NCBI GenBank assembly: GCA_028564705.1
Contig: JAPXFQ010002899.1
Span: 2,628,737 to 2,692,736, forward strand
DNA: 64,000 nt
Direction: 5' to 3'
Source: Apricaphanius iberus
Taxonomy: Eukaryota > Chordata > Actinopteri > Cyprinodontiformes > Aphaniidae
How positions within the stretch are numbered: the first letter of the stretch is position 1; each line of letters opens with the position of its first letter. Position numbers and translations under genes: made by a program. Below are positions 35,988 to 47,275 of the stretch, in pieces. A model generated the notes under the pieces. It worked only from the letters and a program-made list of their open reading frames with translations, had not been told where the DNA came from and made no database searches.

Positions 35988-36842
35988 TTAGATGATCTTT
36001 ATCATGCTATTTTACACCTTTCAACATCTGGGATAGGCACACATGATAAAACGTTACCGTTTGTGTTATGCAGTATTTATTTGTCCTGGAATATAATTTA
36101 TATTCTGTTTTTTTGCCACCTGCAGTAGTAGAAATATAATTATTGCTTTAATTATTATTATTGCTTTAGTTAATATAAGTGAGACAGCTTCATAAAAGGC
36201 TAACACACATTATCATTAGCTTTTAGCTAGAGTTTTGATTTACTTACAGCTCTGCACACTCCATCAGGTACATTTATGTTGGGAATTGTGCCGGTTACAT
36301 GACTTAATATCTCAGACAATCCACCTCGTTTCTGGTCAAGGTTCGCGAAGCAGCAGTCAGTAAATTGATGATCATATACAAACATCTTAGGGCTGGTTGG
36401 TCACAGGATCCCAGAGAGAAATTCCAGCCATTTCTGCCCATTGGAATCTTTTTTTTGAAATATTGTATAATTTCCTGCCTCTCTCACAGACGCGCAATAT
36501 CGCCGCGATATTTTTTGAAAGTAAAATAATACAAAACAGTGGAGCTTAGCATGTTGTTTCTCGCTGTTCACACCTCTGAATAAGGGGGGTGGGGGGTATT
36601 ACTCTACTTCCTTGTTTGATGCTGACGAAAAACACATAACCATATTCTAAGTCAATCATTTACCAGGAGATGGTGGAGCAGCTGCTCAAACAGCATGATT
36701 CAGGAGGATTACTGAGAAATGTGGGAATTAAGCAAAAACCACTCTGTTTCTGTTATTTTATTTTATTTTTACAAGGAAAATGCAGTATAACATCGTTAAA
36801 AGCTCCAATAAGTTGGTTTTGCATGATTTAGGACACCTTGAA
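35988..36842. mobile_element. Diverged TTAA-type non-autonomous transposon
   Basis: The left end TTAGATGATCTTTATCATGC and right end GCATGATTTAGGACACCTTGAA align with the ends of 25760-26808. Interior similarity includes TGCTATTTTACA(C/G)CTTTCAAC and GGGATAGGCA after the left end. The interior is shortened. It is an older copy of the same family. Confidence 0.6.
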
Positions 36843-36859
36843 AACTTAGTAATTTTGAG

Positions 36860-37135
36860 TGAGATGCAGGATACATCCTGGACATTTTAGCCGTCTATCG
36901 CAGGGCAACATAGAGACACACAGGACAAACAACCAACAACATTCTCAAACTTTAAAGAATTTAAAGAGACCAATTAAGCTAACAGTTATGCCTTTTTGAC
37001 CGTGGAAGGACTCTTGAGTACCAGGAGAGAGCATATTAATGCACAGGGAGAGCATGCAAAGTCCATGCAGAAAGACCGGACACTAGGATTTGTACCCAAG
37101 ACCTTCTTGCTGGAAGGCAGCAGTGCTCTGAACCA
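36860..37135 (-). repeat. DANA/mermaid-like SINE
   Basis: Minus-strand copy with the conserved CTTTGCATGCTCTCCC, TTTTTGACCGTGG(AAGGA) and GGGCAACATAGAGACACACAGG segments. It is more diverged than 9586-9838. Confidence 0.65.
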
Positions 37136-38565
37136 AGATCTAATGTTCAGTCTCTGTAGAGTTAGAATGGCATTGGGTTTCCATCTTGTAATGATTGCTG
37201 ACTACTTCACTTTAAAAGTTGTCTGATTTGTTAATGTCACCACAGTGTACTCTGATCAGCTTCAGAAAAAGGGAATACGATAAATAAATGTGAATAATTT
37301 GCAAACTACATACCACAAAATCCCTTCACTCACTCCACACCACTCCTGTATAGAATAATCATGCCTGATTTATGCCTGTTACTCGTTGCAATAAATGATG
37401 AAGTACTAAAAGAAAATGTGCTATTTTAATCTAAATAACAATTTACAAGTTGGAAGGAAAAATGAATAAAAAATTGGTTTTGATAGTTTTTAAAGAGACA
37501 TTAAATGATAATAGGCATGTGCTGACGCATGTCATTAAAGCACAAAATTAATATAACAGTTATATCCATCAGTAATGTTTACTTTCTCCATTAGAGAATT
37601 TGACAAATGAGGTAAAGCAATGAGACATGTTGGTTTGAAAATCTGAGCAGTGAAATTTTATATACAAACCAGAATTCCTCCTCTATTTAGAAGCCAAAGC
37701 TTTTCCATCAAAGATGATACATCGTGAACAAGATTTGCCATACTTTCTTATCAGTTGTTATTATGGTAGGGGTCTTTACCCTACTCAAGCGCCCATGATG
37801 GATAGTAGAGAGGTGAGACGGGTCTAATCCACAGAAACACAGAAGCCTCTCTGAAAGGAACCTCCTGCTCCTCTGGCGCCACAGATCTGCAGCAGCAGCA
37901 CTCCCATATGTGAAATTAGCTCCTGTTGGTAGATATTTGGAGTAAGATAAGCTCTCGTTACTCACTTAAATTCTTTATTTTAGATGTAAAAGAGAATGGC
38001 CTTGAGCTTAAATTTGTCAATGTCACATCTGTAATGTCTTGGAGAGCTTTTTTTTTTTTTACTCAAGCAAATAAGAGCAAGAGACTCCCAATTATAGGAC
38101 TATAATTGGGAGTGTTCAGTTTGATTACACATTCTTATTGTTTATTTTCCCTTTCTGATTCAAAAGGTCAGCTATTTGTTTTCTGTTTCATTTAAGCAGG
38201 TTTGTACAGCCTTGACACAAAAACCCTGAGCTGAGGGTGGCCTAAGACTAGGATACCAAGATTTGTTTAGTGATGTCAGAAAAAGAATTTCTTAAATTTG
38301 TTAAAGCACAGGGGCTCTAATTTGTCTGCTTAATGCTGTTAATCCTGCTCCTGGAAGTCGTCTCTGGCCTTCCTGCTGTAATGCCTTCCAGGCTTCTGTC
38401 AGCAGCAGGACAAAATCATTTTTATTAATCTGTTTTTAAAACCTCACAAGATTCAGCAGGAGAGGGCTATCAGAGTGAACGATGATCAGGCTGAGACAAT
38501 AGGTTTAAGATGCGCATCGGAATACCTAATGGTCCTCTCCATCTCTCTAGCAAACAAAGACATTC

Positions 38566-38572
<7 letters not shown>
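37136..38572. other. Non-coding stretch
   Basis: No gene is recognised. It includes the hairpin at 38084-38113. The minus-strand frame at 37708-37965 has no known domain. Confidence 0.5.
38084..38113. repeat. Perfect 13-bp inverted repeat with 4-base loop
   Basis: ACTCCCAATTATA (38084-38096) and its exact complement (38101-38113) flank GGAC. Confidence 0.9.

Positions 38573-38603
<31 letters not shown>
38573..38603. repeat. (CA)n microsatellite
   Basis: About 15 CA units with one TATA interruption at the left edge. Confidence 0.9.
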
Positions 38604-38606
<3 letters not shown>

Positions 38607-38797
38607 AAACTCTAAATACACATAGCACAACTAAAACACACAAAGCTCATTTGAATCACAGTTGCACTGGTTCACAGCCACATATGAAGGATTTTCTATT
38701 GGCGTTGGACTGCAGATGATAAAAAGTCAAAAGTACTTAGATTATTTTGTTTGAAATTTGTTTGGCTGAAAGCAGTCAGCCTCATTTCAGGCTTCTT

Positions 38798-38965
<168 letters not shown>

Positions 38966-39061
38966 TTAATGCTCCAGGAGTTATGAGAAACACCGATGGC
39001 TAAGCAGCCATCATGAATAAGTAGATGTTAGAGCTGGTGAAAAGCCAAGCTGAACTACTTT

Positions 39062-39262
39062 GTCTTCAGGCAAGTTTTAAAAATATTTATCGAAGATCTC
39101 AAGTGGAAGCTCATTCCAAAGTCTCGGAGCAGTAACAGCAAAGGCTGTTTCACTACGGAATTTTGAACATGCCTTCGGGATCTGCAGAACAAATTGATTG
39201 GCAGACTTTAGTGCACAGGAAGGGTGATACAGATGAAGGAATTCAGAGAGATAAGAAGGCAC
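39062..39262 (-). pseudogene. LINE reverse transcriptase C-terminal fragment
   Basis: On the minus strand an open frame reads ...LSEFLHLYHPSCALKSANQF..., then ETAFAVTAPRLWNELPLEI. The 'AL+S..Q..L.+P+', 'AF.V.APRLWN.LP' pattern is the conserved C-terminal end of fish L2-type non-LTR reverse transcriptases. It is truncated at both sides, and the following FKSRLKT part is missing where the (GAAA)n-flanked sequence begins. Confidence 0.65.
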
Positions 39263-39295
39263 TAGACCGTTTAGTGATTTATAAACAAACTGAAG

Positions 39296-39610
39296 GATTT
39301 TAAATCAAACTTTATTTATAAAGTGCTTTTCAAACAGGGTTTCTCAAAGTGCTTTACAGATTTAAAATGACCCCACAAACCCCCAACCCCCCGCCAAAAA
39401 AACAAAAATAAAATCATCATCACAACTACACCCCCCTCCCAACCCAACCCATCAGCCATACACACACACACACACTTAAAAGCTTAAAAAATAAATAAAT
39501 AAATAAATAAAATAAAAAACAGTGGGCTGAGTACAAATGAGCAGAATCCGGAATTAAACTGGCAACCAATGCAAATGACTCAAAACAGGAGTTATATGGG
39601 CTCTCTTGTT
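39296..39610 (-). repeat. LINE 3' tail and linked simple repeats
   Basis: 39296-39365 is a minus-strand LINE tail (CTGTAAAGCACTTTGAGAAA, then TTTATAAATAAAGTTTGAT). It is followed by (CA)n at 39459-39475 and (AATA)n near 39489-39513. 39530-39600 resembles another LINE segment (CTGGCAACCAATGCAAATGA). Confidence 0.5.
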
Positions 39611-42600
39611 TGCATCAGTAAGAAGACATGCAAGGGAGGCACACCGTTGCCTTTCAACCTGTGTTATATCTTGCTACAAATCGGCCTTTCATGCCTTCAA
39701 TTTATTATTGCTAGACTTTGTCACAAGTGGTAAACATATAGTAGAACATAGATTTGCTTTCCCCAAACCCTATTTTAAAGTTCTTCGCAATTTTATGTCT
39801 TCATTAGGCTTTTTCACTAATGTTCTCTAACCAACCCTTGAGAACTTCACAGAAAATATGGATTTGTACTATGATTAAATAATATTCAACAGGTCTCTAT
39901 TAACAGATTAATGACTTTCCAAAATAAATTAATTTATTTAAGTCCATCAGAGTAATGGGGACCGCAGTATAAATATATATTAAACTTTTGCTTTTAGATT
40001 TGTACAAAAATAAAACTGAAAACTGTGGCAGTAATATTGACAACTTGAAAAAGTTCAAAGGGTATAATGCTTTTACAAGGTACTGTACAACAGCATGTCC
40101 TGTTTTGGAATGTTCTGTTTGAGATGGCTGTAATTGCTGTAGCTCTTTTGTCTTACACAATGACAGATTTAATGATTTTTGTGCTCTGCTTTAATTTTAT
40201 TTTCCCTTTTTTTTTCTTTTTACTGACCTGAACAGACTTGAATGGATTAACATTGTTGTGACTCATCCAGCTGGTTGTTGGACATACAGACAAAGAGGAT
40301 TAAAGCCAAAACATTCTGAACACTGATTATGGCTAATTATTTCAAATTAATCAAGCCCATCACACCCCCATCATGTTTCTTTGTACATAGTCAACCAGTT
40401 TGATTGCCTCACAGTGCAAGTTGTACAGTTGTTAAAGGAAATAATCAGAAGATGTTTCTGATTTGCTTAGCTCTCCACCCACAGGTTTCGCCTCTCCTCC
40501 GTCCCCCTTATGGTTTCTCTTTTCCCTAATAATGTAAGGAGTGATTTACTGTCAAACACATGTCCCCTTACACCACTGTTTTATCCAAACACATGTATTT
40601 TATTTCTCAATTTTTTTGCATTCTTTCTTTTGTTCGTCTCAACGGGAACATTCAATCTATGATGTCTTTTTTTACATGCAAACCTCTTCATCGGGGTGTG
40701 TATAGTTATGAGCAATTTTTAAAATGTTTCTATTTTGTTCAAACAAGAATTATACAGATTAGCTTTTAGGAAATGTATAAATGTTGTCACCATAGATAAT
40801 ACTTTTGTAATTGTCCTTTTTTCTCTTTTTGTAGATTTTCTTGTGTAAATTACACATGAATTATTGTATCATGCCCAAATACCTTTATATTTATGGACCA
40901 CTACCTTTAATTTTCAAATCAATTAAAGCTTTTCTATAAACTCAATTCCTTATTCTCCCATTTATCAATTTATTTTTCCACAAATAAATGTAATTCTTCC
41001 TTTTTCTCTTCCTTCCTTTCCTCCTTTCTTTGTGTTCCCCCTTTCACTGATCTTCCCTCTTTTCTCTCCATCCAAGTCAGAAACATCCTGCTCACAGTTC
41101 CATCTTGACAAAAACACAGCTGGTGTGGGTCCACATGTGGGCTCGCTGCTCCAGCTTCATTTATGTCTTTCCCCTGGTTATGCTCCCGAACTCTGGACCA
41201 GATGGCTGCAGTGTTCACATGGATTCGGCCATTGTACCCCTCTATAATTGGTGCTTGGAAGCAAGTGGCTCGTTAATTATGCAGAGGAGACTGTTTTTAT
41301 GCAAAGCGAGCTGGTTTTGCTGAAGTGTAATACTAATCAAGTAAGTGCTTTGCTGCATAATGCATAAGCAAATTTCATTTATTTTAATTGTGGGGTTGTG
41401 AGAAAATGGTTTTGGGTCTGACGTTCTTGACTGAAATAGGTGAGAAAAAAATGATTGTGCGGTGTTGCTTATCAGTGTCCTTGAGAAGTCACTTTCAGTG
41501 AAAACTTATGTAGCCTAGAAAAAAACGTCTATTGTGATGAAAAAACAAATGTGGGATTCCTACCTGGAGAAATATTTTGTTATAATGAAAAATTATTTTT
41601 TTAATCTAGAAGCTTTTGTATGGCATTTGACTTTAAAGTCATGAGAATAAAATATGTCCACCTTAAAACAGCCACAGCAAATTAGAAATTCTTCCTGTTA
41701 TTTCATTTTCTTTCCAAAAATAATATGAATCAGAGGCTAATCAACAAAAAAGTGGAGAACAGTCACCAGGTTGATTGCTATTAGCATTCAAGGAACATGT
41801 TCATAAATACTGTACATAAAGACTGTAAGTATTTACATTCAATGTATAAAATGACACAACCCTCTTTTCATGACTGCCTGACATTAAATCAGACTAAGCC
41901 TTTACTGGTTTAGGTCAGGAAGACAACCATAATTTGGTGGAATATTTTTAGCAGATGTGTTTAATACTTTCTTCAAATGTTTTCATCCCTTTAAAGTTTG
42001 AACAGTATGTATTGGGTCAAAGGTTTAGCATATCCTTTTTCAAGCTTCTCACAATACTTTGATTAAAAGGGTCCTTCACAATCAGTTGCTCCTCATCACT
42101 GGGTCTGAGATCAGAGGGGTATTCCACATAGAAAGCTAAAAAAAAAATCAAGGCTCATTTGAAATATCTTTGCTTGACTTAGCCTAACAGTTCACGACAG
42201 GCTTATTCGGGTCCACGAATGAAGCTTAGGTGGATACATTCCCTGCCAATACAAGCATGGCTTGACAAGCAAGGCTCATGTGCGTCGATGCCACAATAAA
42301 GGCAGCTGCTGTCAATCGATGCTAGTTAAGTGAGAATGGAGGGAAAGAGTTGCATTCTTATCCTATGCTGACAAAGAATTATTAATGCAAGCCCGTGAGT
42401 ATAACAAATAAATTATAACCAATAAGGGGATCACCAGCTGCATAAAAAGGCTTGTGAGGCTGCATTGTGTAATAATGTGAATTAGGTGGTGTTGCTACAC
42501 ATAGAGTCTAGAGTGTGAAATACAGTGACTGCTGAGAAGTACTTCCAACTGTAAACCTCTAAATTGATGTTAATAAATCATATTACCTCAGTGGGTACAG

Positions 42601-42959
42601 CAAGCTAATCTGGAGTGTTGTGATTTTTAAAACCAGAATATACCACATGATAGGAAACATCTGATAGGTTAGATGTGCTATAATATTATTTAAGTAGGCC
42701 TAAGGATGGAAAAATATTTAACAACTAAATAAGAACAGTTTCAAGCCATCAAAATGTAAAGTCACATTAATACAGTAGTTCCTTTTACATTGTATATTTT
42801 GTGACCAGTTGTAAGGTACTTTAAGGTTATAACACATTTAGACAGGATAGCATGTTGATTTTATAGGTCTATCTAAGACCAAAAGTGATATATTTGTAAT
42901 ATTTAACAATGCTTGCAAGGAAATAAATTGCAAAACTGAAAACTAATTAGAACTACATC
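39611..42959. other. Non-coding stretch; possible conserved element at about 41235-41390
   Basis: No gene is recognised. 41235-41390 carries ATGCAAAG and ATGCATAA POU-like sites with TAATTA cores in non-repetitive sequence, suggesting an enhancer, but this is untested. Confidence 0.4.
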
Positions 42960-44226
42960 TTAAAAGAAAAAATATACGTTGCCAAATATACGGCACCAAC
43001 CTACCTTACAACCCCGGCACCCCCATAAGAGGTGCCCCAGTCAATATAAGGAGAACTTCGGCCCGAAACAGCGGCTGCCCGACACACCGGCCCACCCAGG
43101 ACCAGCCAGGCATGCACCAGGACCGAGCCGGGCCGCAACCGGGGCCCCCAGCCCCAGGTATCTAGAACCATCATCGACCAGCGGGCAGGAGCATCCATCA
43201 CCGACCTACATGTGCGTGTGTCATGTAAATGTTGCAAGTGTAAGTGTCTAAGTTGTTCAGTAAAATTGGGACCCAGGCCGCCACTGGGTAGCGAAGACGG
43301 AAACTCCATCCCGCACCCCAGTGACGTGCCCACGTCCCAAGGCCTTGTGAATGGTAGAATGAAGGAGCAGGTGGACAGAGGCATTGGGGGATGGGGAGGA
43401 AATAACTGGGGTGACACAATGCCATCCCCAGGGAGACAGCTCCCCTGCTGACTCCAATAGGTACCCCCGTTCAGCCCGATCCACCAGGGGTGGGAGGCCC
43501 CAGCATATCACGTCGGGGCCCAAGGCAGCGGCTCCACCGAGCCCCATGGGGACCCAGGCCATCCGCCCGCCCCCATCCCAGGGGGAGACCTAAATCATCC
43601 CGACATTCAGACTACTAACAAAATACAGGACACTAGACACCCAGGCTGAGTTTAGCCCACCCTCTCCCTGTACACCCTCCCCCCCGTCCCAAGCGCACCC
43701 TGTTAGGGAGAGCGCCTGTGCTAGATGGTAAACGCCTCCCGTCAACAAGAGAGACCCCAAGCACCGCCAAAGCACCAAGGGCTCCTGTGCTGAGGACCCG
43801 GCGCACCACCAACTCGGATACCCCGGACATACCGCGCCGGGCCAGTGAGAAGACCGAAGCCCCTTGTGGTCGACCCCCCAGGCCGACACCCTCAAGCCTT
43901 GCTACTACCGCCCGATGGCTGGGAGGCAACCGAACCCAGCACCTCCACCCACCAGCCTACACCCTACCAACTGATCAGCCCACCGCGGACGCCGACCAAC
44001 ACCGTTCAAAGGGCCCCACCCCAGCACCCTGCAGAGTGCTTGGACCAAGACCCAGGAGCCATGTCCAGGGTCAATATGACCTACCGGGCCCAGAGACGCC
44101 GGCCGCCCGCCGACACCCTGACGCGCAGGCACGGCAAGGGGCCATCGGGGAGCCAGCGACAAGAACCAGCCCAGGGAGATGGAAAAGGCAGCAGCGCCCG
44201 CTGACCACCGGCCGTTTCTAGACCAA
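42960..44226 (-). repeat. GC-rich 3' UTR-like region of an L1-like LINE
   Basis: About 1.27 kb of very GC- and CpG-rich sequence with sharp edges to AT-rich flanks. On the minus strand it directly follows the end of an L1-like ORF2 fragment, so it is best read as the element's 3' UTR, G-rich in the sense strand as in L1 elements. Several frames of 60-167 codons are open on both strands, but they overlap, lack motifs and are expected from composition. An AT-richer interlude lies at 43208-43265. Confidence 0.5.
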
Positions 44227-44350
44227 TGTAATCCAGAAGGAGATCTCTATATTCATTAATATTCATAGTATTTTTTTTTCCAGTTCAAGAGGATATTTTT
44301 CTTAGCGATGCATAAGGCAATGTGAACTAATTGCATAGACTTTGTATACA
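44227..44350 (-). pseudogene. L1-like ORF2 C-terminal fragment
   Basis: Reading leftward from about 44342, the frame gives ...SMQLVHIALCIAKKNILLNW, then a poly-A-rich slip, then MNINEYRDLLLDYIGLET. An 'A-(K)-K-I-L-NWK' block followed by 'I..+...L..YI.LE' is the usual C-terminal arrangement of vertebrate L1 ORF2 proteins. The run of Ts at 44270-44280 probably marks a frame break. Upstream ORF2 sequence is absent or too decayed to read. Confidence 0.5.
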
Positions 44351-44579
44351 TGGTAATTTCATCTAAATTTCCCAGCAAGCAAATTGTGGGAGAAGGTTAT
44401 GATTAAGAAAGTCTAAAACTGTCTAAAGTCTAAGACTGTCTTCCAGACCTCAGCCCTACATCCCCCGCTCGCACTCATCCTCCACACTTGGCCATGCCCC
44501 TCCGTGCCTCTTGGTGCTGCCCACTTAGGTAGAGTTTTTCAAATGTTGCCTGCGGCCGGGATGATGCTTTTTCATAGGG

Positions 44580-45051
44580 TTAATTTACTCTTTAATCTAA
44601 TCTGCCTAATTATTAAAGATTTACTTATTTTTTAGCAATATAGATCAATTAATGCCCACGGGCATTGCTTTTAAATGGTTAACACAAAATCCAGCCATTC
44701 AGTTGGAACATGTGTGTTTGATTTCTCAGCCAATTTGACTGCATTGTAAATAACTTTCAATCTGCAGTTATATAGATTATGGTATTCAGGACAGAAACAG
44801 AGCGCTATACAGTCGATGTGATTATCTAGAGTGGGTCTCTACAATCACCAGTTCTGCACATTTTGCATAGTGAGATGGTTGTCTCTTGTGTTTCAGCTGT
44901 GTGTTAACCTGTGGTAATTAGAAACATCCATGTGTATTACAGTAAGCCAGTAAAATCTGTCAACTAAGCATCACTGTAATATCTAAATTTAAAAGTATTA
45001 ATGCATATTTTGAATCTTTAAGTGCAGGCCCAAGTGTTACAAAATTATTCT
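44580..45051. other. AT-rich non-coding stretch
   Basis: Nothing recognised. Confidence 0.45.
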
Positions 45052-45830
45052 GTTCTAAAAAGTATCTGCCCCCTAGATTGTTTTCACACTTAAATGTTTC
45101 ACATCATTAAACTAAATAAGATAACGCAAAATACTGTTTTTGGTTTAATTTATTAAGGGAGAAAACTGTCCAAGCCAATCTAGCACTTTATGAAAATGTA
45201 ATTGCCCCCTGAACAGAATAATTGGTTATGCCACTCTTGGCAGCAACAGCAGCCATCTGTTATCATGTTTGTGACAACTGACAATGTCTGTGGAGGAATT
45301 CCCACTGCTTTGAAAAAGAGTTAAATTCAGCCACTCGAGATGGTTTTTTAGCATGAAAGTTCTGAATAAGGTAATCTCTGAACCTTTCCTTTTACGTTTT
45401 TTAGCCTTTTTAAAATTGAACTCTATGTGTGCTTTGAATCAGTCTGCTTCATAAAACAGGGTGCTTGTTTTTACTTTACTTTTTTGGTCTTTTCTTGAAG
45501 TAAATATGTATTGCCTTTTGTCCCAGCCTTTAGATCCATCCATATTCCCATCAACTCTGGGCAAAAACTTGTGTCCCTGAAGAAAAGCATCCCAACAGTA
45601 TGATGCTGCAAACGCTACTTTGCCATACAAACTGTGTTTTCTGGAGTGTTGCAGAGTTAGTTTTCTTCCACAAAAGGACTTTTACATATTTACATTTTGC
45701 AATAATGTTACATTTGGGTCTCAGTGCTCCTTCATCCATATTATTTGCACGTATCCCCTACATGGTCTGTTGCAAACTTCAAAAATGACTTCTTATGGCT
45801 AACTTCTTGTCACTTTTCCTTAAAATGCAG
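45052..45830 (-). pseudogene. Tc1-like transposon remnant
   Basis: On the minus strand, frames at 45551-45739 and 45439-45630 give SIILLGCFSSGTQ and VDGNMDGSKG, resembling the 'MLWGCFS...G-L-VDG-MDG' block of Tc1 transposases. The two lie in different frames, and the DDE acids cannot be assembled. 45052-45330 (GTAATTGCCCCCTGAACAGA...) resembles the rest of a fish Tc1-related element. Inactive. Confidence 0.55.
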
Positions 45831-45867
45831 ATAATACAAAAGATAAAGGATCAATTAGAATAGAATA

Positions 45868-46152
45868 GAATTCAAGATCCTCCTTCTGACATATAAAGCC
45901 CTTAATAATCTAGCTCCATCATACATAAGAGACCTGATTGTTCCATATGTTCCTAACAGAGACCTTCGCTCTCAGACTGCAGGTTTACTGGTAGTTCCTA
46001 GGATTTCTAAAAGTAGAATGGGTGGCAGATCTTTCAGCTATCAGGCTCCCCTCCTATGGAACCGGCTCCCAGGGTTGGTTCGTGAAGCAGACAATTTGTC
46101 TATCTTTAAAACTAGGCTAAAAACTTTCCTCTTTGACAAAGCTTACAGTTAG
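45868..46152 (+). CDS. L2-like LINE reverse transcriptase, C-terminal 94 codons (5'-truncated)
   Basis: The frame is open without interruption from the truncation point to a TAG at 46150-46152. It encodes the terminal part of a non-LTR reverse transcriptase: FKILLLTYKALNNLAPSYI, then LRSQTAGLLVVP, then SFSYQAPLLWNRLP, then FKTRLKTFLFDKAY. These are the standard C-terminal blocks of fish L2/Maui-type elements. The catalytic domain and endonuclease are absent, so it is a dead-on-arrival fragment. The intact frame suggests a fairly recent insertion. A 3' UTR of about 1.1 kb follows. The left edge abuts the Tc1-like remnant. Confidence 0.65.
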   Translation, partial: EFKILLLTYKALNNLAPSYIRDLIVPYVPNRDLRSQTAGLLVVPRISKSRMGGRSFSYQAPLLWNRLPGLVREADNLSIFKTRLKTFLFDKAYS

Positions 46153-47275
46153 AGATATGTTTATAGGTAGTTAGAGTCAGGTCAGACAGGTAGATAGGAA
46201 GAGACAGGTTAATGTTAGTAGTCAGGCAGAGTGTCAAAAGTTAGGAAGAGATAGGAAGAGGTAGAGTAGCTAGGTAGAGATAGATTAATGTAAGCCAGGT
46301 AAAGATCCGGAGCCGGTCGCGGCTTACCGCCGCGGAAGAAATGTGCCCCACAGGGGCCAGCCAGCGCCGGAGAGAGGTCCCTCAAGGGGATCCTCCCGCA
46401 CAGTGCGGCCGCCCATTACCTGCCGGGTTGAATCCCCTGGGCAGACTGTGCGGACCCCACCCGTTTATCTCTTAAACGTTTCTCGCCCTCTTCAACTCTG
46501 TCCTCTCAGTTCTGTCTATTTTTCCTTAAGATAGTTGTCGACTATCGGTCTCGTGCCGGTATTTAGCCTTAGATGGAGTTTACCACCCACTTTGGGCTGC
46601 ATTCTCAAACAACCCGACTCCGAGAAGACCCCGGCATGACGGGGGCCGTTACCGGCCCTACACCGTCCACGGGTCAGGAGGACTCAGACAGAGTGTTGGT
46701 AGCCAGGTCTCCTAGTAGCTAGGAGACAGGTTAATGTTAGTAGCTATGCTGCTTTAGGCTAGGCTGTTGGAGGACATTATTAGGGTCTGTGACTACTTTC
46801 TCTCCTACTTCTCCCCAACTGCATGATGTGCTGTCAATTCAAGCACTAACCTGTTTTCTATTATAGTAGGTGCTCCGGATTAGCCCTGCTTGACGACCCT
46901 GACTAAGATGGCATTGCAGTGACGGAAAATTCTCCACGTCCTGCAACAAACTTCTGCATCAGTTCTATTGCTCTTTCTGTGTCTCTGTTATGTATTCTCC
47001 AAGCCACAGACGGTCGCGGCAGATAACCGCTTGTGCTGAGCCTGGTTCTGCCGGAGGTTTCTTCCTGTTAAAAGGGAGTTTTTCCTTCCCACTGTCGCTG
47101 CATGCTTGCTCAGTATGAGGGATTGCTGAGAATTCCACGACGCAATCTTCTGTGGTTCTGTAATTTCTACACTAAACATTGTATTGTAATAACTCTTTTT
47201 GTAAAGTGCCTTGAGATGACATCTGTTGTGAAATGGCGCTATATAAATAAACTGAATTGAATTGAATTGAATCAA
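46153..47275 (+). repeat. 3' UTR and tail of the L2-like LINE
   Basis: It starts with TAGGTAG/AGATAGG-rich sequence and continues into a GC-rich central part (46300-46700). Then comes a conserved GAGGTTTCTTCCTGTTAAAA segment near 47055-47075. The tail GTAAAGTGCCTTGAGATGAC...GGCGCTATATAAATAAACTG ends in GAATT repeats (47255-47273). The same tail is seen in reverse at 26935-27020. Confidence 0.7.

Noticed and set aside
42108..42300. Possible DNA transposon end (GGGGTATTCCACA)
   Set aside because: No matching opposite end or target duplication was found.
43001..44266. Several 60-167-codon frames on both strands in the GC-rich island
   Set aside because: They overlap one another in all frames, as expected from low stop frequency in GC-rich DNA. 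The island is better explained as a LINE 3' UTR.
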